A stretch of 64,000 nucleotides of DNA from Veillonella atypica KON (GTDB taxonomy: Bacteria; Bacillota; Negativicutes; Veillonellales; Veillonellaceae), in contig NZ_PPDE01000008.1 of NCBI RefSeq assembly GCF_002959915.1, positions 372,001-436,000 of the forward strand. Direction: 5' to 3'. The translations under genes and the position numbers were made by a program. The notes under the pieces were generated by a model. It was not told the origin of the DNA, ran no database searches, and saw nothing but the letters and a program-made list of their open reading frames with translations. The number at the start of each line of letters is the position of its first letter. Position 1 is the stretch's first letter. Below, one piece after another: positions 18,999-28,329 of this stretch.

Positions 18999-21050
18999 TT
19001 ATTTTAATGCACTAATATCGCCGATAATAGCCATTACGCTATAGGCTAAACGAACAAGTTGTAAACGGTTAGCTTTAATAGCTTCATCTTTGTCCATAAC
19101 CATAACATCTTCAAAGAATTTGTTGATGGCAGGCACCAATGTAGCAGGTACTGCCACAACAGCGTCATAGTCATTTTTATCCCATGCATCGATACTTGCT
19201 TCAGATGCTTTTGTAGCCATTTCATACAAGGCACGTTCTGCATCTTCTTTCAATAGGCTTTCATCAACACCGGTATATGTTACATCTTTCACAAGATTAT
19301 ACATACGTGTGAAAGCTTGTACTAATTCAACATTTTCATCAATGCGATTAGCTAAGAGCGCTTTCACAAGACCTTCAGCATCCGCAACAGACAATTCATT
19401 GTTAGATAATAACAAGTCGATTACGTGATGAGGCACTTCACGGTCAAGGAAAATGTTTTTCAAACGCAATGTAATGAATTCTTCTACTTGGCCAAGCAAT
19501 TCATCTTGTTTATCTGCAGGCACATTAAGAAGATTCATAGATTCCACGATGATTTGACGTAAGGAAATATTCCATTCGCTGTTAAGCAATATGTTCAAGA
19601 TACCAATTGTTTGACGGCGTAATGCATATGGGTCTTGAGAACCGGTAGGAATCAAGCCACGGCTAAATGTAGCAACGATGTTATCGATTTTGTCGATAAT
19701 GGACAACACTTTACCAGCTTCTGTTTGAGGCAATACGTCGCCTGCAAAACGTGGTAAATATTGTTCAAAAATGGCTTCTGCTACTTCTGGGGATTCACCG
19801 TCAAGTAACGCATATTCTTTACCCATTACACCTTGTAATTCAGTAAATTCTGTAACCATACCTGTTGTAAGGTCTGTTTTGGCAAGTTCAGTAGCACGTT
19901 CTAATACGACGCGCGCATCTTCGTGTAGTTCACATTCTTCACTAAACACAAGGCCTAATGTTAACAAACGTTCTGTTTTGTCAGCCAAGTTACCAAGACC
20001 TTCTTGGAACAAGATTTTTGTCAAACCATCTTGACGGTCGATAAGAGGTTTCTTGCGGTCTTCGTTAAAGAAGAATTTGGCATCATCAAGACGAGCACGC
20101 AATACGCGTTCATTACCAGCTTGAACTACTTCGATGGAATGGTCGGAGCCGTTGCGAACTGTTAAGAACATTGGCAACAATTTACCGTCTTGGTCAACCA
20201 ATGGGAAGTAACGTTGATGATCTTTCATTGGTGTAATGATGGCTGCATCTGGAAGTGCCAAGTAGGATTCTTCAAAGCCACCACACAATGCTGTAGGCCA
20301 TTCAACAAGATAGTTAATTTCTTCTAACAAATCATCATCCCAAACGATAGATGCATTTTTAGAAGCTGCAATATCATGTAATTGTTTAGAGATCAATTCA
20401 CGACGCGCATCTTGATCAACCATAACAAAGTTTTCTTTTAATGTGTCTACATAGGATGCTGCATTCTTAATAGTGATTTCATCAGCACCTAAGAAACGAT
20501 GACCACGTGTTACATTACCAGATTTTACAGTAGCAAATTCTACAGGAATTACTTCTTCATCAAGTAATGCTACAAGCCAACGTACAGGACGTACGAATTT
20601 AGCATCTAAATTGCCCCAATGCATGGATTTAGGGAAGTTAAGGCCTGTAATCAATTGAGGCAACATATCTGTAACGATATCTTTTGCAGGTACGCCTGCA
20701 GTTTTAGTTTCAGCGTAAATATAACCGTCTTCTACAACGAGATCAGCTACATCAAGACCTTTACCACGAGCAAAGCCGATAGCTGCTTTTGTAGCATTGC
20801 CGTCAGCATCGTATGCGATGGATGCAGAAGGGCCCTTATGACGTTCGCTGATTTCAGCAGATGTGTCAGCAAGACCTTTCACGATAAGAGCCAAACGACG
20901 TGGTGTGCCGTAAGTTGCGATGCTTTCAAAAGGAAGATGGGCATCATTTAATTTTGTTTCAGCCAATTGTTTCAATTGACCTAAGATATTAGGCATAAAG
21001 CCGGCAGGAATTTCTTCTGCACCGATTTCAAATAATAAATCCTTTGCCAT
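18999..21050 (-). CDS. glyS: Glycyl-tRNA synthetase beta subunit
   Basis: Large subunit of the alpha2-beta2 bacterial glycyl-tRNA synthetase, carrying the tRNA-recognition and anticodon-binding functions. 683 aa. Typical segments: LLFEIGAEEIPAGFM at the N-terminus, TYGTPRRLALIV, KSMHWGNLDAKFVRPVRWL, and FQEGLGNLADKTERL. The ATG follows glyQ directly, with one base between the glyQ stop and this start. The C-terminal region (TYTGVDESLLKEDAERALY) is the DALR-like domain. Confidence 0.96.
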   Translation of the reverse strand: MAKDLLFEIGAEEIPAGFMPNILGQLKQLAETKLNDAHLPFESIATYGTPRRLALIVKGLADTSAEISERHKGPSASIAYDADGNATKAAIGFARGKGLDVADLVVEDGYIYAETKTAGVPAKDIVTDMLPQLITGLNFPKSMHWGNLDAKFVRPVRWLVALLDEEVIPVEFATVKSGNVTRGHRFLGADEITIKNAASYVDTLKENFVMVDQDARRELISKQLHDIAASKNASIVWDDDLLEEINYLVEWPTALCGGFEESYLALPDAAIITPMKDHQRYFPLVDQDGKLLPMFLTVRNGSDHSIEVVQAGNERVLRARLDDAKFFFNEDRKKPLIDRQDGLTKILFQEGLGNLADKTERLLTLGLVFSEECELHEDARVVLERATELAKTDLTTGMVTEFTELQGVMGKEYALLDGESPEVAEAIFEQYLPRFAGDVLPQTEAGKVLSIIDKIDNIVATFSRGLIPTGSQDPYALRRQTIGILNILLNSEWNISLRQIIVESMNLLNVPADKQDELLGQVEEFITLRLKNIFLDREVPHHVIDLLLSNNELSVADAEGLVKALLANRIDENVELVQAFTRMYNLVKDVTYTGVDESLLKEDAERALYEMATKASEASIDAWDKNDYDAVVAVPATLVPAINKFFEDVMVMDKDEAIKANRLQLVRLAYSVMAIIGDISALK

Positions 21051-21051
21051 C

Positions 21052-21927
21052 TTATTTATCTCCTTTCAAAAGTGGGAAACCTAATTCTTCGCGTTTAGCG
21101 AGGTATTGTTGTGCACAAATACGAGCTAATGCACGTACGCGGCCGATGAAAGCTGTACGTTCGCTGATGGAAATAGCACCACGGGAATCAAGCAAGTTGA
21201 ATGTGTGGGAACATTTCAATACATAATCGTAAGCTGGTAATACATAACCTGCACCACAAACACGTTTTGCTTCTGCTTCGTACATATCAAACAATTTGAA
21301 AAGCATATCTGTATCAGCTAATTCAAAGTTATAAACGGATTGTTCAACTTCGTTGGCATGCCAAACATCACCGTATGTAACGTTTTCATTCCATTTAAGG
21401 TCATATACGTTTTCTACGCCTTGAATGTACATAGCCAAACGTTCTAAACCATATGTAATTTCTACGGAAACTGGTTTACAGTCGATGGAACCAACTTGTT
21501 GGAAATATGTGAACTGAGTTACTTCCATACCGTCGAGCCATACTTCCCAGCCAAGGCCCCAAGCGCCTAGTGTTGGAGATTCCCAGTTATCCTCTACGAA
21601 ACGGATATCGTGATCTTCAGCATGAATACCAAGTGTTGCCAAGGATTGTAAGTACAATTCTTGGATATTATCTGGAGATGGTTTCACAATAACTTGGAAT
21701 TGATGATGTTGGAACAAACGGTTAGGATTATCACCATAACGACCGTCTGCTGGACGACGAGAAGGCTCTACATAACATACAGCCCATGGTTCAGGACCAA
21801 TTGCATGCAAGAATGTAGCAGGGTTCATTGTACCTGCACCCTTTTCGATGTCATATGGATTTTGAACGATACAACCTTGTTCACTCCAAAACTTTTGTAG
21901 ATTTAGTATAATCTCTTGAAATGTCAT
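21052..21927 (-). CDS. glyQ: Glycyl-tRNA synthetase alpha subunit
   Basis: Catalytic class II subunit for glycine activation, 291 aa from ATG at 21927 ([14 protein letters not shown]), which has GGAGG five bases ahead. Longer open frame upstream runs into the T-box leader and is not coding. Conserved stretches: [53 protein letters not shown] and [11 protein letters not shown]. Co-transcribed with glyS. Confidence 0.96.
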   Translation of the reverse strand: MTFQEIILNLQKFWSEQGCIVQNPYDIEKGAGTMNPATFLHAIGPEPWAVCYVEPSRRPADGRYGDNPNRLFQHHQFQVIVKPSPDNIQELYLQSLATLGIHAEDHDIRFVEDNWESPTLGAWGLGWEVWLDGMEVTQFTYFQQVGSIDCKPVSVEITYGLERLAMYIQGVENVYDLKWNENVTYGDVWHANEVEQSVYNFELADTDMLFKLFDMYEAEAKRVCGAGYVLPAYDYVLKCSHTFNLLDSRGAISISERTAFIGRVRALARICAQQYLAKREELGFPLLKGDK

Positions 21928-21984
21928 TGCTGCCTCCACTTTACACAACCGACATAAAATCAACCATTTCGTTACAAACAAAAA

Positions 21985-22180
21985 AGTCCCTGTAACGAAA
22001 AACGTTACAGGGACGAGTATACCCGCGGTTCCACCCTATTTGGCTTGCGCCCTCTTTTTTCTATGTTGGCCTTTACTAACAGATTTCTGCGTTCCTGCCA
22101 ATGCTCTGCAGCGCCTTCAACCAAATGTGAGCTTACACCATCCTCACTCGCTAGAGAGGTTTACTACTCTGCTTCATCGC
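21985..22180 (-). promoter_or_regulatory. Glycine T-box riboswitch controlling glyQS
   Basis: The T-box AGGGTGGAACCGCGG lies at 22037-22023 on the minus strand. It is followed by a terminator hairpin with arms GTCCCTGTAACG and CGTTACAGGGAC and a run of six T (21986-22014). Upstream, stem I shows AGTAGTAA, AGCGAG and the GGTGTAAGCTC region. GAAGGCGCT provides a plausible GGC glycine specifier. Uncharged tRNA-Gly would stabilise the antiterminator and allow glyQS transcription. Confidence 0.95.
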
Positions 22181-22196
22181 ATATATTATACACAAT

Positions 22197-22226
22197 ATTG
22201 TAGCAATACAGGGGGATGAATGTCAA
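22197..22226 (-). promoter_or_regulatory. Promoter of the glyQS T-box leader
   Basis: Minus-strand TTGACA (22226-22221), 18-base spacer, TACAAT (22202-22197), placing the start just upstream of stem I. Confidence 0.65.
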
Positions 22227-22260
22227 CACAGATATAAATTAATGGGTACCAGTAATGCGG

Positions 22261-22751
22261 TTACTTTACATATAAGGATTTAAGAATCCAAAGAATTATA
22301 GAGCCTCCAGCAATCAATCGTTCCCAATTATTCATATCAGCATATAATACAACCCAGATGAATAATATGATATAGATAGTCAACCAAATGTAATCATAAA
22401 ATGTATAAGAAGGAAATGAAAACCTAAAAAAGTAAAGTGCTGATTATCTCTCTTTAAAATTCTATCAACCCATCCAATCACAAACCATATCCAAAAGGAA
22501 ATTAGAGAGTTTCCTTCATTTATATATCTTCGGTAAATAAGTTTAAGAAGTTTTCTGCGACGAATAATTGGCCATCCAATAATCAAATTAGTAATAGATG
22601 AGACTACAAATCCGCCCCATAAGGCATATAAGCCATCCACCGGCAATGCTTTTAGTACACTTGAACCCCAACATAATGTGGATATTATAATACCCAACAA
22701 CCGAAATCTAACTAATCTTAAAAGATTATACTTTATTTTATATACATTCAT
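22261..22751 (-). pseudogene. Frameshifted small membrane protein gene
   Basis: The first frame starts at 22751 (ATGA overlap with the preceding gene) and runs to a TGA at 22380, giving 123 aa. Just after RILKRDN (about 22,441) the coding character switches to another frame. That frame reads SALYFFRFSFPSYTFYDY, a membrane segment (IWLTIYIILFIWVVLYA) and WERLIAGGSIILWILKSLYVK, and stops with TAA at 22263-22261. Restoring one base near AATCAG gives a single 163-aa protein with four or five membrane segments. So the gene carries a one-base deletion, or a sequencing error. No family recognised. Same strand and AT-rich style as its neighbours. Confidence 0.7.
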
Positions 22752-23335
22752 TCATTTATCCTATCCGTAATGGGTACTTCTTTTCTATAAAAGTATCTTA
22801 AATCTAAATCTTTATTTATCCAAAATTTAGATATCTGACTTCTAATAAGCCAAAAATCTTCCTTACAAATTATACTTTTATCAATAAAACTTAAATTGCC
22901 TTGAATGGCATCCCAAGCAATAATATAGTAATCATGACCAGAAATAGTAATTTTTATTGCTACATCAACACTATTTATTTCATCTGAATAAAATGTAGTA
23001 AATTCATCATTAACAATACTAATCTGTTCTATGATTCCATTAATATTATTTGATACTATTTGATGGTAATCTGTATCTTCATTCATTTTAATACAACGTT
23101 TTATTTCAAAATTAGGGTATTCATCATACTCTTCAGTTTCTATATAGTCATTAACAATCTCAATGTATGAATCCTGAATTTGTAAATATATCACTACATC
23201 ATTATTTTCATCTAAATTTTTTTGACTTCTATCTGGAGTAAATCCAAATAATTTTTGAGAAAAAATATTATCTACATGTTGATTCATTATACCTGCAAGT
23301 ATATCTAAACTGTTTTTATTTATATGATTAATCAT
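22748..23335 (-). CDS. Uncharacterised acidic soluble protein
   Basis: 195 aa, no signal peptide or membrane segment, rich in Asp, Glu, Ile and Asn. The C-terminal half alternates beta-type strands (VDVAIKITISGHDYYIIAWD, GNLSFIDKSI). ATG at 23335 has AGGA upstream. Its stop overlaps the start of the frameshifted membrane gene by four bases, so the pair was translated together. The size, acidity and lack of catalytic motifs fit an immunity-type or partner protein, but I recognise no family and this is only a guess. Confidence 0.6.
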   Translation of the reverse strand: MINHINKNSLDILAGIMNQHVDNIFSQKLFGFTPDRSQKNLDENNDVVIYLQIQDSYIEIVNDYIETEEYDEYPNFEIKRCIKMNEDTDYHQIVSNNINGIIEQISIVNDEFTTFYSDEINSVDVAIKITISGHDYYIIAWDAIQGNLSFIDKSIICKEDFWLIRSQISKFWINKDLDLRYFYRKEVPITDRINE

Positions 23336-23605
23336 AATTCCTACACTACTCTATTTCTTAACGATGTTTAACTATTCAATATCTCTTTTTTAATCAATTT
23401 TCCTTATGATTCTACGGCCCGAACATTTTATCTAACCTATTATTTACTATTCTTTATTCGCTTATGTTACCTTTAACCATATATAAAATCAAAATTGTAC
23501 ATTTCTATATCATCATTTTTGTACCTTCTCACAATATCATTTCCATATTCACAAGGTACTCATCATATATGAATAATCTTATCTCCCAATCTTATAAATA
23601 TGAAA

Positions 23606-23935
23606 TTACACATAAAATAAAATGGCCATTAAAAATAATAATATGGTAAACAAAGAAAATAAGTAATAAATCCATTTATTATCACTATTTTTAAATATTA
23701 GTGAAAACAGGTAAGCACTAAATGATAATAACAAAAACTCAATTAGATACTTAAATTGTTTATTTATAAAATCTAAAAACTTGAAGTCCGTAAAAAATAC
23801 AAATAAAAATATACCCAAACTAATAAGTCTATATAATTCATTTTTATCTTTATTAGATCTTCGTATATATTGGACTACACTATAGGCAAAGAGTAAAAAC
23901 AAGAATGTAGTAGAAACATAATATATTAATTTCAT
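23606..23935 (-). CDS. Small membrane protein, unknown function
   Basis: 109 aa with four hydrophobic stretches: LIYYVSTTFLFLLFAYSVV, LISLGIFLFVFFTDF, YLIEFLLLSFSAYLFSLIF and WIYYLFSLFTILLFLMAILF. Short charged loops (RRSNKDKNELYR) lie between. ATG at 23935 has GGAGAG eight bases upstream. About 70 per cent A+T, like the rest of the island. No family recognised. Confidence 0.6.
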   Translation of the reverse strand: MKLIYYVSTTFLFLLFAYSVVQYIRRSNKDKNELYRLISLGIFLFVFFTDFKFLDFINKQFKYLIEFLLLSFSAYLFSLIFKNSDNKWIYYLFSLFTILLFLMAILFYV

Positions 23936-24030
23936 TTATTATACTCTCCTTCTCATTTAATCCCTTCATCTGTTGGAATATCATTATGCATTACTTTCAA
24001 CAAATATCATATACAAATGGGCAATAGCAA

Positions 24031-24936
24031 TTAGCTTATATCCCTTAAACTATTTATATCCCAACTACTTTTTACAAATATTCTGTATATAATAAAAATA
24101 TTTAAATACGGAACCAATAATAATATGACCCAGAGACCACTATATAAACTATCGTGTAATCTACGAATACATAATGTCAGAATTGATAGAATAGCATAAA
24201 AATATAAGACATAAAATATACCTATTGATATAGGTGTAAGTATTTCTATTCCTGTCTCATCTTTAATCATAAAAAGCATTGAGATAAAATTTACGATTAA
24301 GCTAATAATCATACCAAATGATCCTATACCAAAATAAGCCTCTACTCTTTTAGCTCTGCCGTTAAGACAAAACGACTGATGTATATAAATATTCCTCATA
24401 TACTCTAATAATCCATTTTTATTCTCTAGAGTTAACTTGTTATTTAAATAACCAACAGATTTCGTTGGTGAAATCAATTGAACACTACTATTTCCATATT
24501 GATTATTACCATGATTACTTGGGAGTAGGCATAAAAATATTGTTAGTATAAAAATAATACCTAATTCTAGAAGTAAGAGTTCTTCAAAAAATGCTATATT
24601 TAATCCATCAACTACAAATAGATCATACATATAATATCCATATATACTACAACTTATTATTAACCATAAGTATAGCCATTTTCCTGATAATCCAAAATCA
24701 TGTAATCTACGTCTGCTTAACTCTATAACTAAACAAACACCCATTAGTTTAAAGATATAACGTAAGTAATACATCTCTATTAATTGGATAGACAAAGTGT
24801 TTATAATTGCATTACCAACAAAATAAGTAAAGAATAAACCAATCAATATAATAAGGTAGGCCTTCTTACTTATTCGTGTATTATGGAGTAAATCATATAT
24901 ATTTTGTTTTATAAGTTGTATCTCTTCACTTATCAT
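24031..24936 (-). CDS. Membrane protein with two DUF805-like modules
   Basis: 301 aa with about eight hydrophobic segments. The RRLHD.G.SG.W signature of DUF805 appears twice: RRRLHDFGLSGKW at 75-87 and IRRLHDSLYSGLW at 258-270. The other DUF805 hallmark, a GRA.R.EY-like entry motif, is seen before the second copy as FCLNGRAKRVEAYFG at 189-203. A soluble linker of about 50 residues (140-190) joins the halves. This suggests internal duplication. No function is established for DUF805. The start ATG at 24936 lacks a strong ribosome-binding site. A paralogue lies at 25.8-26.8 kb. Confidence 0.7.
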   Translation of the reverse strand: MISEEIQLIKQNIYDLLHNTRISKKAYLIILIGLFFTYFVGNAIINTLSIQLIEMYYLRYIFKLMGVCLVIELSRRRLHDFGLSGKWLYLWLIISCSIYGYYMYDLFVVDGLNIAFFEELLLLELGIIFILTIFLCLLPSNHGNNQYGNSSVQLISPTKSVGYLNNKLTLENKNGLLEYMRNIYIHQSFCLNGRAKRVEAYFGIGSFGMIISLIVNFISMLFMIKDETGIEILTPISIGIFYVLYFYAILSILTLCIRRLHDSLYSGLWVILLLVPYLNIFIIYRIFVKSSWDINSLRDIS

Positions 24937-25063
24937 CTATTTTATCTAACGCTTTTTACACTAAAAAATTAATCCGAATTCTAACAAGTACACATAGTCA
25001 CCTAAATCATCATATCTGATTTTCAACTAAGTAGATTATAACTTATTAAATTTAAGAGATTTC

Positions 25064-25243
25064 TCACAATCCAAAAATTTCTTTCAATATGCCAAAGAAT
25101 ATTAACCAACTAACAAATCCAGCACCAAAAAAATCATAGTGGATTTCAGCACCGTTCATATAATCATACGCCATTCCATATATAATTGAAGTCAATGAAA
25201 ATAATGCAAATGCATAGAAAAATAATTTTTTTATAGTAACCAT
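25064..25243 (-). CDS. Very small membrane protein, unknown
   Basis: 59 aa from the ATG at 25243, which has AGGTG nine bases upstream; a GTG four codons earlier is less likely. Two hydrophobic stretches (LFFYAFALFSLTSIIYGMAY and FFGAGFVSWLIFFGILKEIF) flank YMNGAEIHYD. No family recognised. The proper ribosome-binding site and typical topology support a real gene. Confidence 0.5.
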   Translation of the reverse strand: MVTIKKLFFYAFALFSLTSIIYGMAYDYMNGAEIHYDFFGAGFVSWLIFFGILKEIFGL

Positions 25244-25346
25244 TTTAATTTTCACCTAAAAAACAAAAAATAAATTTAATAATACTATATTTACTACATA
25301 CAATGTCATTTCTTTCATAATATAAGCCTTCTTTACTTATAGATTT

Positions 25347-25697
25347 TTAAACCTGATGTAAAGCTAATAAATCAACATCGTTATAAACTAATGTCAATAA
25401 ATTATAGTTTTGATCTATTGAAAATGTCCCTTTAAGACCTCCTGCATCAATAAATGAGTAAGTATTATCATCAATTTTATAGAATTCACTTTCTAAAGGT
25501 ACAAAATATTTATCTAATTCTAAACCTACCTTCTCCGCATCTTCTTTAGAGCACTGCAAAACATCCTGTATTCGTTTAAAAAATGGCTTATGAACATTTT
25601 CTATTCTGTCTTCTATTATTTTATTAACCTTACTATAAGTCTTATATCTATAGATCAGATATAAAATTGCTAATAATAAAGCAATATTCTCCTTCAT
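25347..25697 (-). CDS. Membrane-anchored small protein, unknown
   Basis: 116 aa. One N-terminal membrane segment (IALLLAILYLIYRY) is followed by a basic stretch and a soluble C-terminal domain. That domain has helical DVLQCSKEDAEKVGLELDKY and then short strands (YSFIDAGGLKGTFSID, NLLTLVYNDVDLLAL). ATG at 25697 has AGAGGA five bases upstream. No family recognised. It lies between the two DUF805-like genes on the same strand. Confidence 0.6.
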   Translation of the reverse strand: MKENIALLLAILYLIYRYKTYSKVNKIIEDRIENVHKPFFKRIQDVLQCSKEDAEKVGLELDKYFVPLESEFYKIDDNTYSFIDAGGLKGTFSIDQNYNLLTLVYNDVDLLALHQV

Positions 25698-25828
25698 AGT
25701 TTCCTCTAAAATCTTAGTTATTGTTACAGACTACACCTAATATATCTTTATATCGATACCTATAAGATTACAATTCAACTCTATTTTATATTTTTAATTA
25801 ACAATACTTTATGCATTCAAATCGAAAT

Positions 25829-26815
25829 TTAAACATTCTCAATACCTATAATAGAAGGCTTAAAAAGAATTAAATATAAAACATATATATTTATATAAGG
25901 TATCCATAATCCCAATAGCCATAACGCACTTGCTCCAGAGTCATGTAATCTTCTAATAATCATACCTATGTTAGCCAATAGTAACCAATAATAAAAAATA
26001 TATGCTATATAATCGTGCCACATATGAGATACAAATTGACTTTGAATCATGGTACTTATAATTTGATTTAAAAGAGCAATAGTTATGATAAATATAAGAT
26101 TACACCATATAATCTGTGATCGACTTTGCCTACCTTTGATATTCAACATATCGGTAATAAATGTTTTTTTCATCACCTTAAGAATGTCATTTAATCCAAT
26201 ATATTCAATAGTTGATTCATCTAATTTCCTATATTCAATGAGATCGTGATATATAATCTTATGATTGCCTACTAAAGCACCATAACTAGCTAAACCATAT
26301 TTTAAGTCTCTTGGAATATGGTTGAGTAAAATAAACAAAAAAGCTAGTAACATGATTCGTATTGACATCCAAAAATATAGAGAAAATTCAAATGTAACCG
26401 AATTTAAACCTGTAGTAAAAACACGATAAATATATAGACCGCCAAAGAATATTAAAGCAAAAGCAAAACAATAACTAACAAGTTTTCCACCTGTATGTAA
26501 ATCACTATCATTAAAACGATACTGTATTAATCTTGACATTCCTATAGCGCAAATAAGCAACTGTAAACTTGCTAATATAATATATTCAGATTCAGTAATC
26601 CTTAAATCACTTATTATAAACAAATCAAAATTTTGAAACTCTAATCTAATTATTCCTTCGCTAAAAGATGCTAATAAATAGCCCATTATATATAACGTAT
26701 AAAATATAAATAATAATAAAGCTATAGTATATTCAATTTTATTTAAACGAATATTATGCTTAAGCATCATCAAATTTTGCTTTAAAATATAATACTCATC
26801 CTGTATATAGCTCAT
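25829..26815 (-). CDS. Membrane protein with one intact and one degenerate DUF805-like module
   Basis: 328 aa with about eight hydrophobic segments. The C-terminal half is DUF805-like: NIKGRQSRSQIIW at 225-237 and IIRRLHDSGASALW at 286-299. The matching N-terminal position carries a decayed version, RLIQYRFNDSDLHTGGK at 95-111, so the fold may be duplicated with one copy drifting. It shares this plan and gene strand with the 24.0-24.9 kb protein, suggesting an old tandem duplication. ATG at 26815 has the purine-rich GAGAAGAGA upstream. It is the first gene of the AT-rich island in the direction of transcription. Confidence 0.7.
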   Translation of the reverse strand: MSYIQDEYYILKQNLMMLKHNIRLNKIEYTIALLLFIFYTLYIMGYLLASFSEGIIRLEFQNFDLFIISDLRITESEYIILASLQLLICAIGMSRLIQYRFNDSDLHTGGKLVSYCFAFALIFFGGLYIYRVFTTGLNSVTFEFSLYFWMSIRIMLLAFLFILLNHIPRDLKYGLASYGALVGNHKIIYHDLIEYRKLDESTIEYIGLNDILKVMKKTFITDMLNIKGRQSRSQIIWCNLIFIITIALLNQIISTMIQSQFVSHMWHDYIAYIFYYWLLLANIGMIIRRLHDSGASALWLLGLWIPYINIYVLYLILFKPSIIGIENV

Positions 26816-26901
26816 ATTCTCTTCTCTCTTAATCTAGTAAAGTTTGTAATTTATTAATCTTATATTTATATCACATTATATAAGAATATTAATAAATTTT
26901 A

Positions 26902-26943
26902 AACCACCTACCAAAGATTACCAGTCATCTTTAATAGGTGGTT
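26902..26943 (-). terminator. Terminator after larA
   Basis: Hairpin AACCACCTA / TAGGTGGTT with a partly paired interior (AAAGAT/ATCTTT), followed on the minus strand by TTTAAAATTTATT. It separates the lar operon from the AT-rich island. Confidence 0.75.
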
Positions 26944-26996
26944 CATTTTATTCCCCCTTAGCGATACGATCTAAGAGTTCAATATGTTATTGTAAA

Positions 26997-28274
26997 TTAC
27001 GCTTTCACTACAACAGATACACCATCAGGAATAACTGTAATGCTTGCATCTTTACCTTTTAATTCCAAAGCCTTATTCAATGCTTCATCAAATGTGCTAG
27101 CATGTTGTAAATGCATATCTGTAAGCATCTTAGGGTCGCATTGGTCTGTTACAACGATAACTGTAAATTGATCTAGAATACGAGCCAAGATTTGCATTTC
27201 CCATTGGTCTGGAATTGTTTCATTACGAGGTACCTTAGCAATGCGGTCTAATAATTCACGAGGTGTTTTGGCATTTTTAAGGTTTTCGTATAGTGATTCC
27301 CCACCATGACCATCATTACAAGCGGCAATCATGATGATAACGCCATCTTTTTTACAAGATGCTTCGGCAGCTGTCATGCCTTTTACAGCTTGATATACGT
27401 TTTGGTCTAAAGGATACCCACCATTTGTAGTGATAACGATGTCTGCTGGTACAGCTTTCACACTAGCTAGTTCAGACACAAAAGCACAGCCAGTTTCATG
27501 AGCCTGTTCCATATCACCAGCAAAAGCATTGATAATATGTTTTTCCGCATCGATGACAACATTTAAAATAAATGCTAGTTTCGCAGTACGTCCAGCGTAT
27601 ACCATATCCTTATGAATTGGATTGTTCTCGATAATACCTGTACGAGCATATGGGCTGTTGATAAATTCAGCACAGTGATTTGCCATTACAGTCACTTCGG
27701 AAGCAATACCTGGCAATACGCTTTTTCTACCGCCAGAGAAACCAGCAAAGAAATGTGGCTCAATGAAACCTTCAGAAATTAATAACTCAGTTTCTACAGC
27801 TAGTTTATTGATGATGCAGTCTCCACCGGATGGCAACACGCCTATTTTAGTCATTTGACTAGCATCACCAGAGATATGGTTTACAATCTTTTCATTAGCT
27901 ACGATTTCAGGGCCGAATTTATCTACCATTTCTTCATGCGTAGTAGGTCGATGGAAACCAGTAGCTAGTAAAATAGTAATATCGATGGATGGATTAGCTT
28001 CACGAATACGGCGAAGTAGAATTGGCATCGTAATTTTGCTAGGCACTGGACGCGTATGGTCACTTGTGATGATGACCATGTTGGATTTACCCTTTACCAA
28101 TTCTTCCAAGCGTTGGCTACCGATAGGATTATCTAGCGCATGTTCTACCAATGCCTCTTGTGAAAGCTCAGCCTTATAGGAATGGGCTTTAGATTCTAAT
28201 ACACCTGCTATATTTTGATCAGGAATATTGATATCTACAAATCCTTTTGCATAGGGTACATTAAATGTTTTCAT
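26997..28274 (-). CDS. larA: Lactate racemase, nickel-pincer enzyme
   Basis: Interconverts L- and D-lactate with the nickel-pincer nucleotide cofactor. 425 aa from ATG at 28274 (MKTFNVPYAKGF), eight bases after GGAG; a GTG three codons upstream lacks spacing. Conserved LarA segments: IITSDHTRPVPS, LLATGFHRPTTHEEM, ISEGFIEPHFFAGFSGGRKSV and TTNGGYPLDQNVYQAVKG. His residues in TSDHTRP, TGFHRPT and EPHFFAG are those expected near nickel and substrate; the pincer lysine is expected nearby. It closes the larE-larB-larC-larA unit, so this copy is most likely a true lactate racemase rather than a distant LarA homologue. Confidence 0.9.
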   Translation of the reverse strand: MKTFNVPYAKGFVDINIPDQNIAGVLESKAHSYKAELSQEALVEHALDNPIGSQRLEELVKGKSNMVIITSDHTRPVPSKITMPILLRRIREANPSIDITILLATGFHRPTTHEEMVDKFGPEIVANEKIVNHISGDASQMTKIGVLPSGGDCIINKLAVETELLISEGFIEPHFFAGFSGGRKSVLPGIASEVTVMANHCAEFINSPYARTGIIENNPIHKDMVYAGRTAKLAFILNVVIDAEKHIINAFAGDMEQAHETGCAFVSELASVKAVPADIVITTNGGYPLDQNVYQAVKGMTAAEASCKKDGVIIMIAACNDGHGGESLYENLKNAKTPRELLDRIAKVPRNETIPDQWEMQILARILDQFTVIVVTDQCDPKMLTDMHLQHASTFDEALNKALELKGKDASITVIPDGVSVVVKA

Positions 28275-28329
28275 GGGAATCACTCCTTAACTTAACACTA
28301 TCAAACTATAAATAACCCGCTACGACAAA

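Noticed and set aside
21928-21981. Upstream extension of the glyQ frame
   Set aside because: It reads into the T-box terminator; the ATG at 21927 has a proper ribosome-binding site.
23464-23649. Plus-strand open frame of 61 codons in the AT-rich island
   Set aside because: All surrounding genes are on the minus strand, it overlaps the 109-aa gene and lacks a ribosome-binding site.
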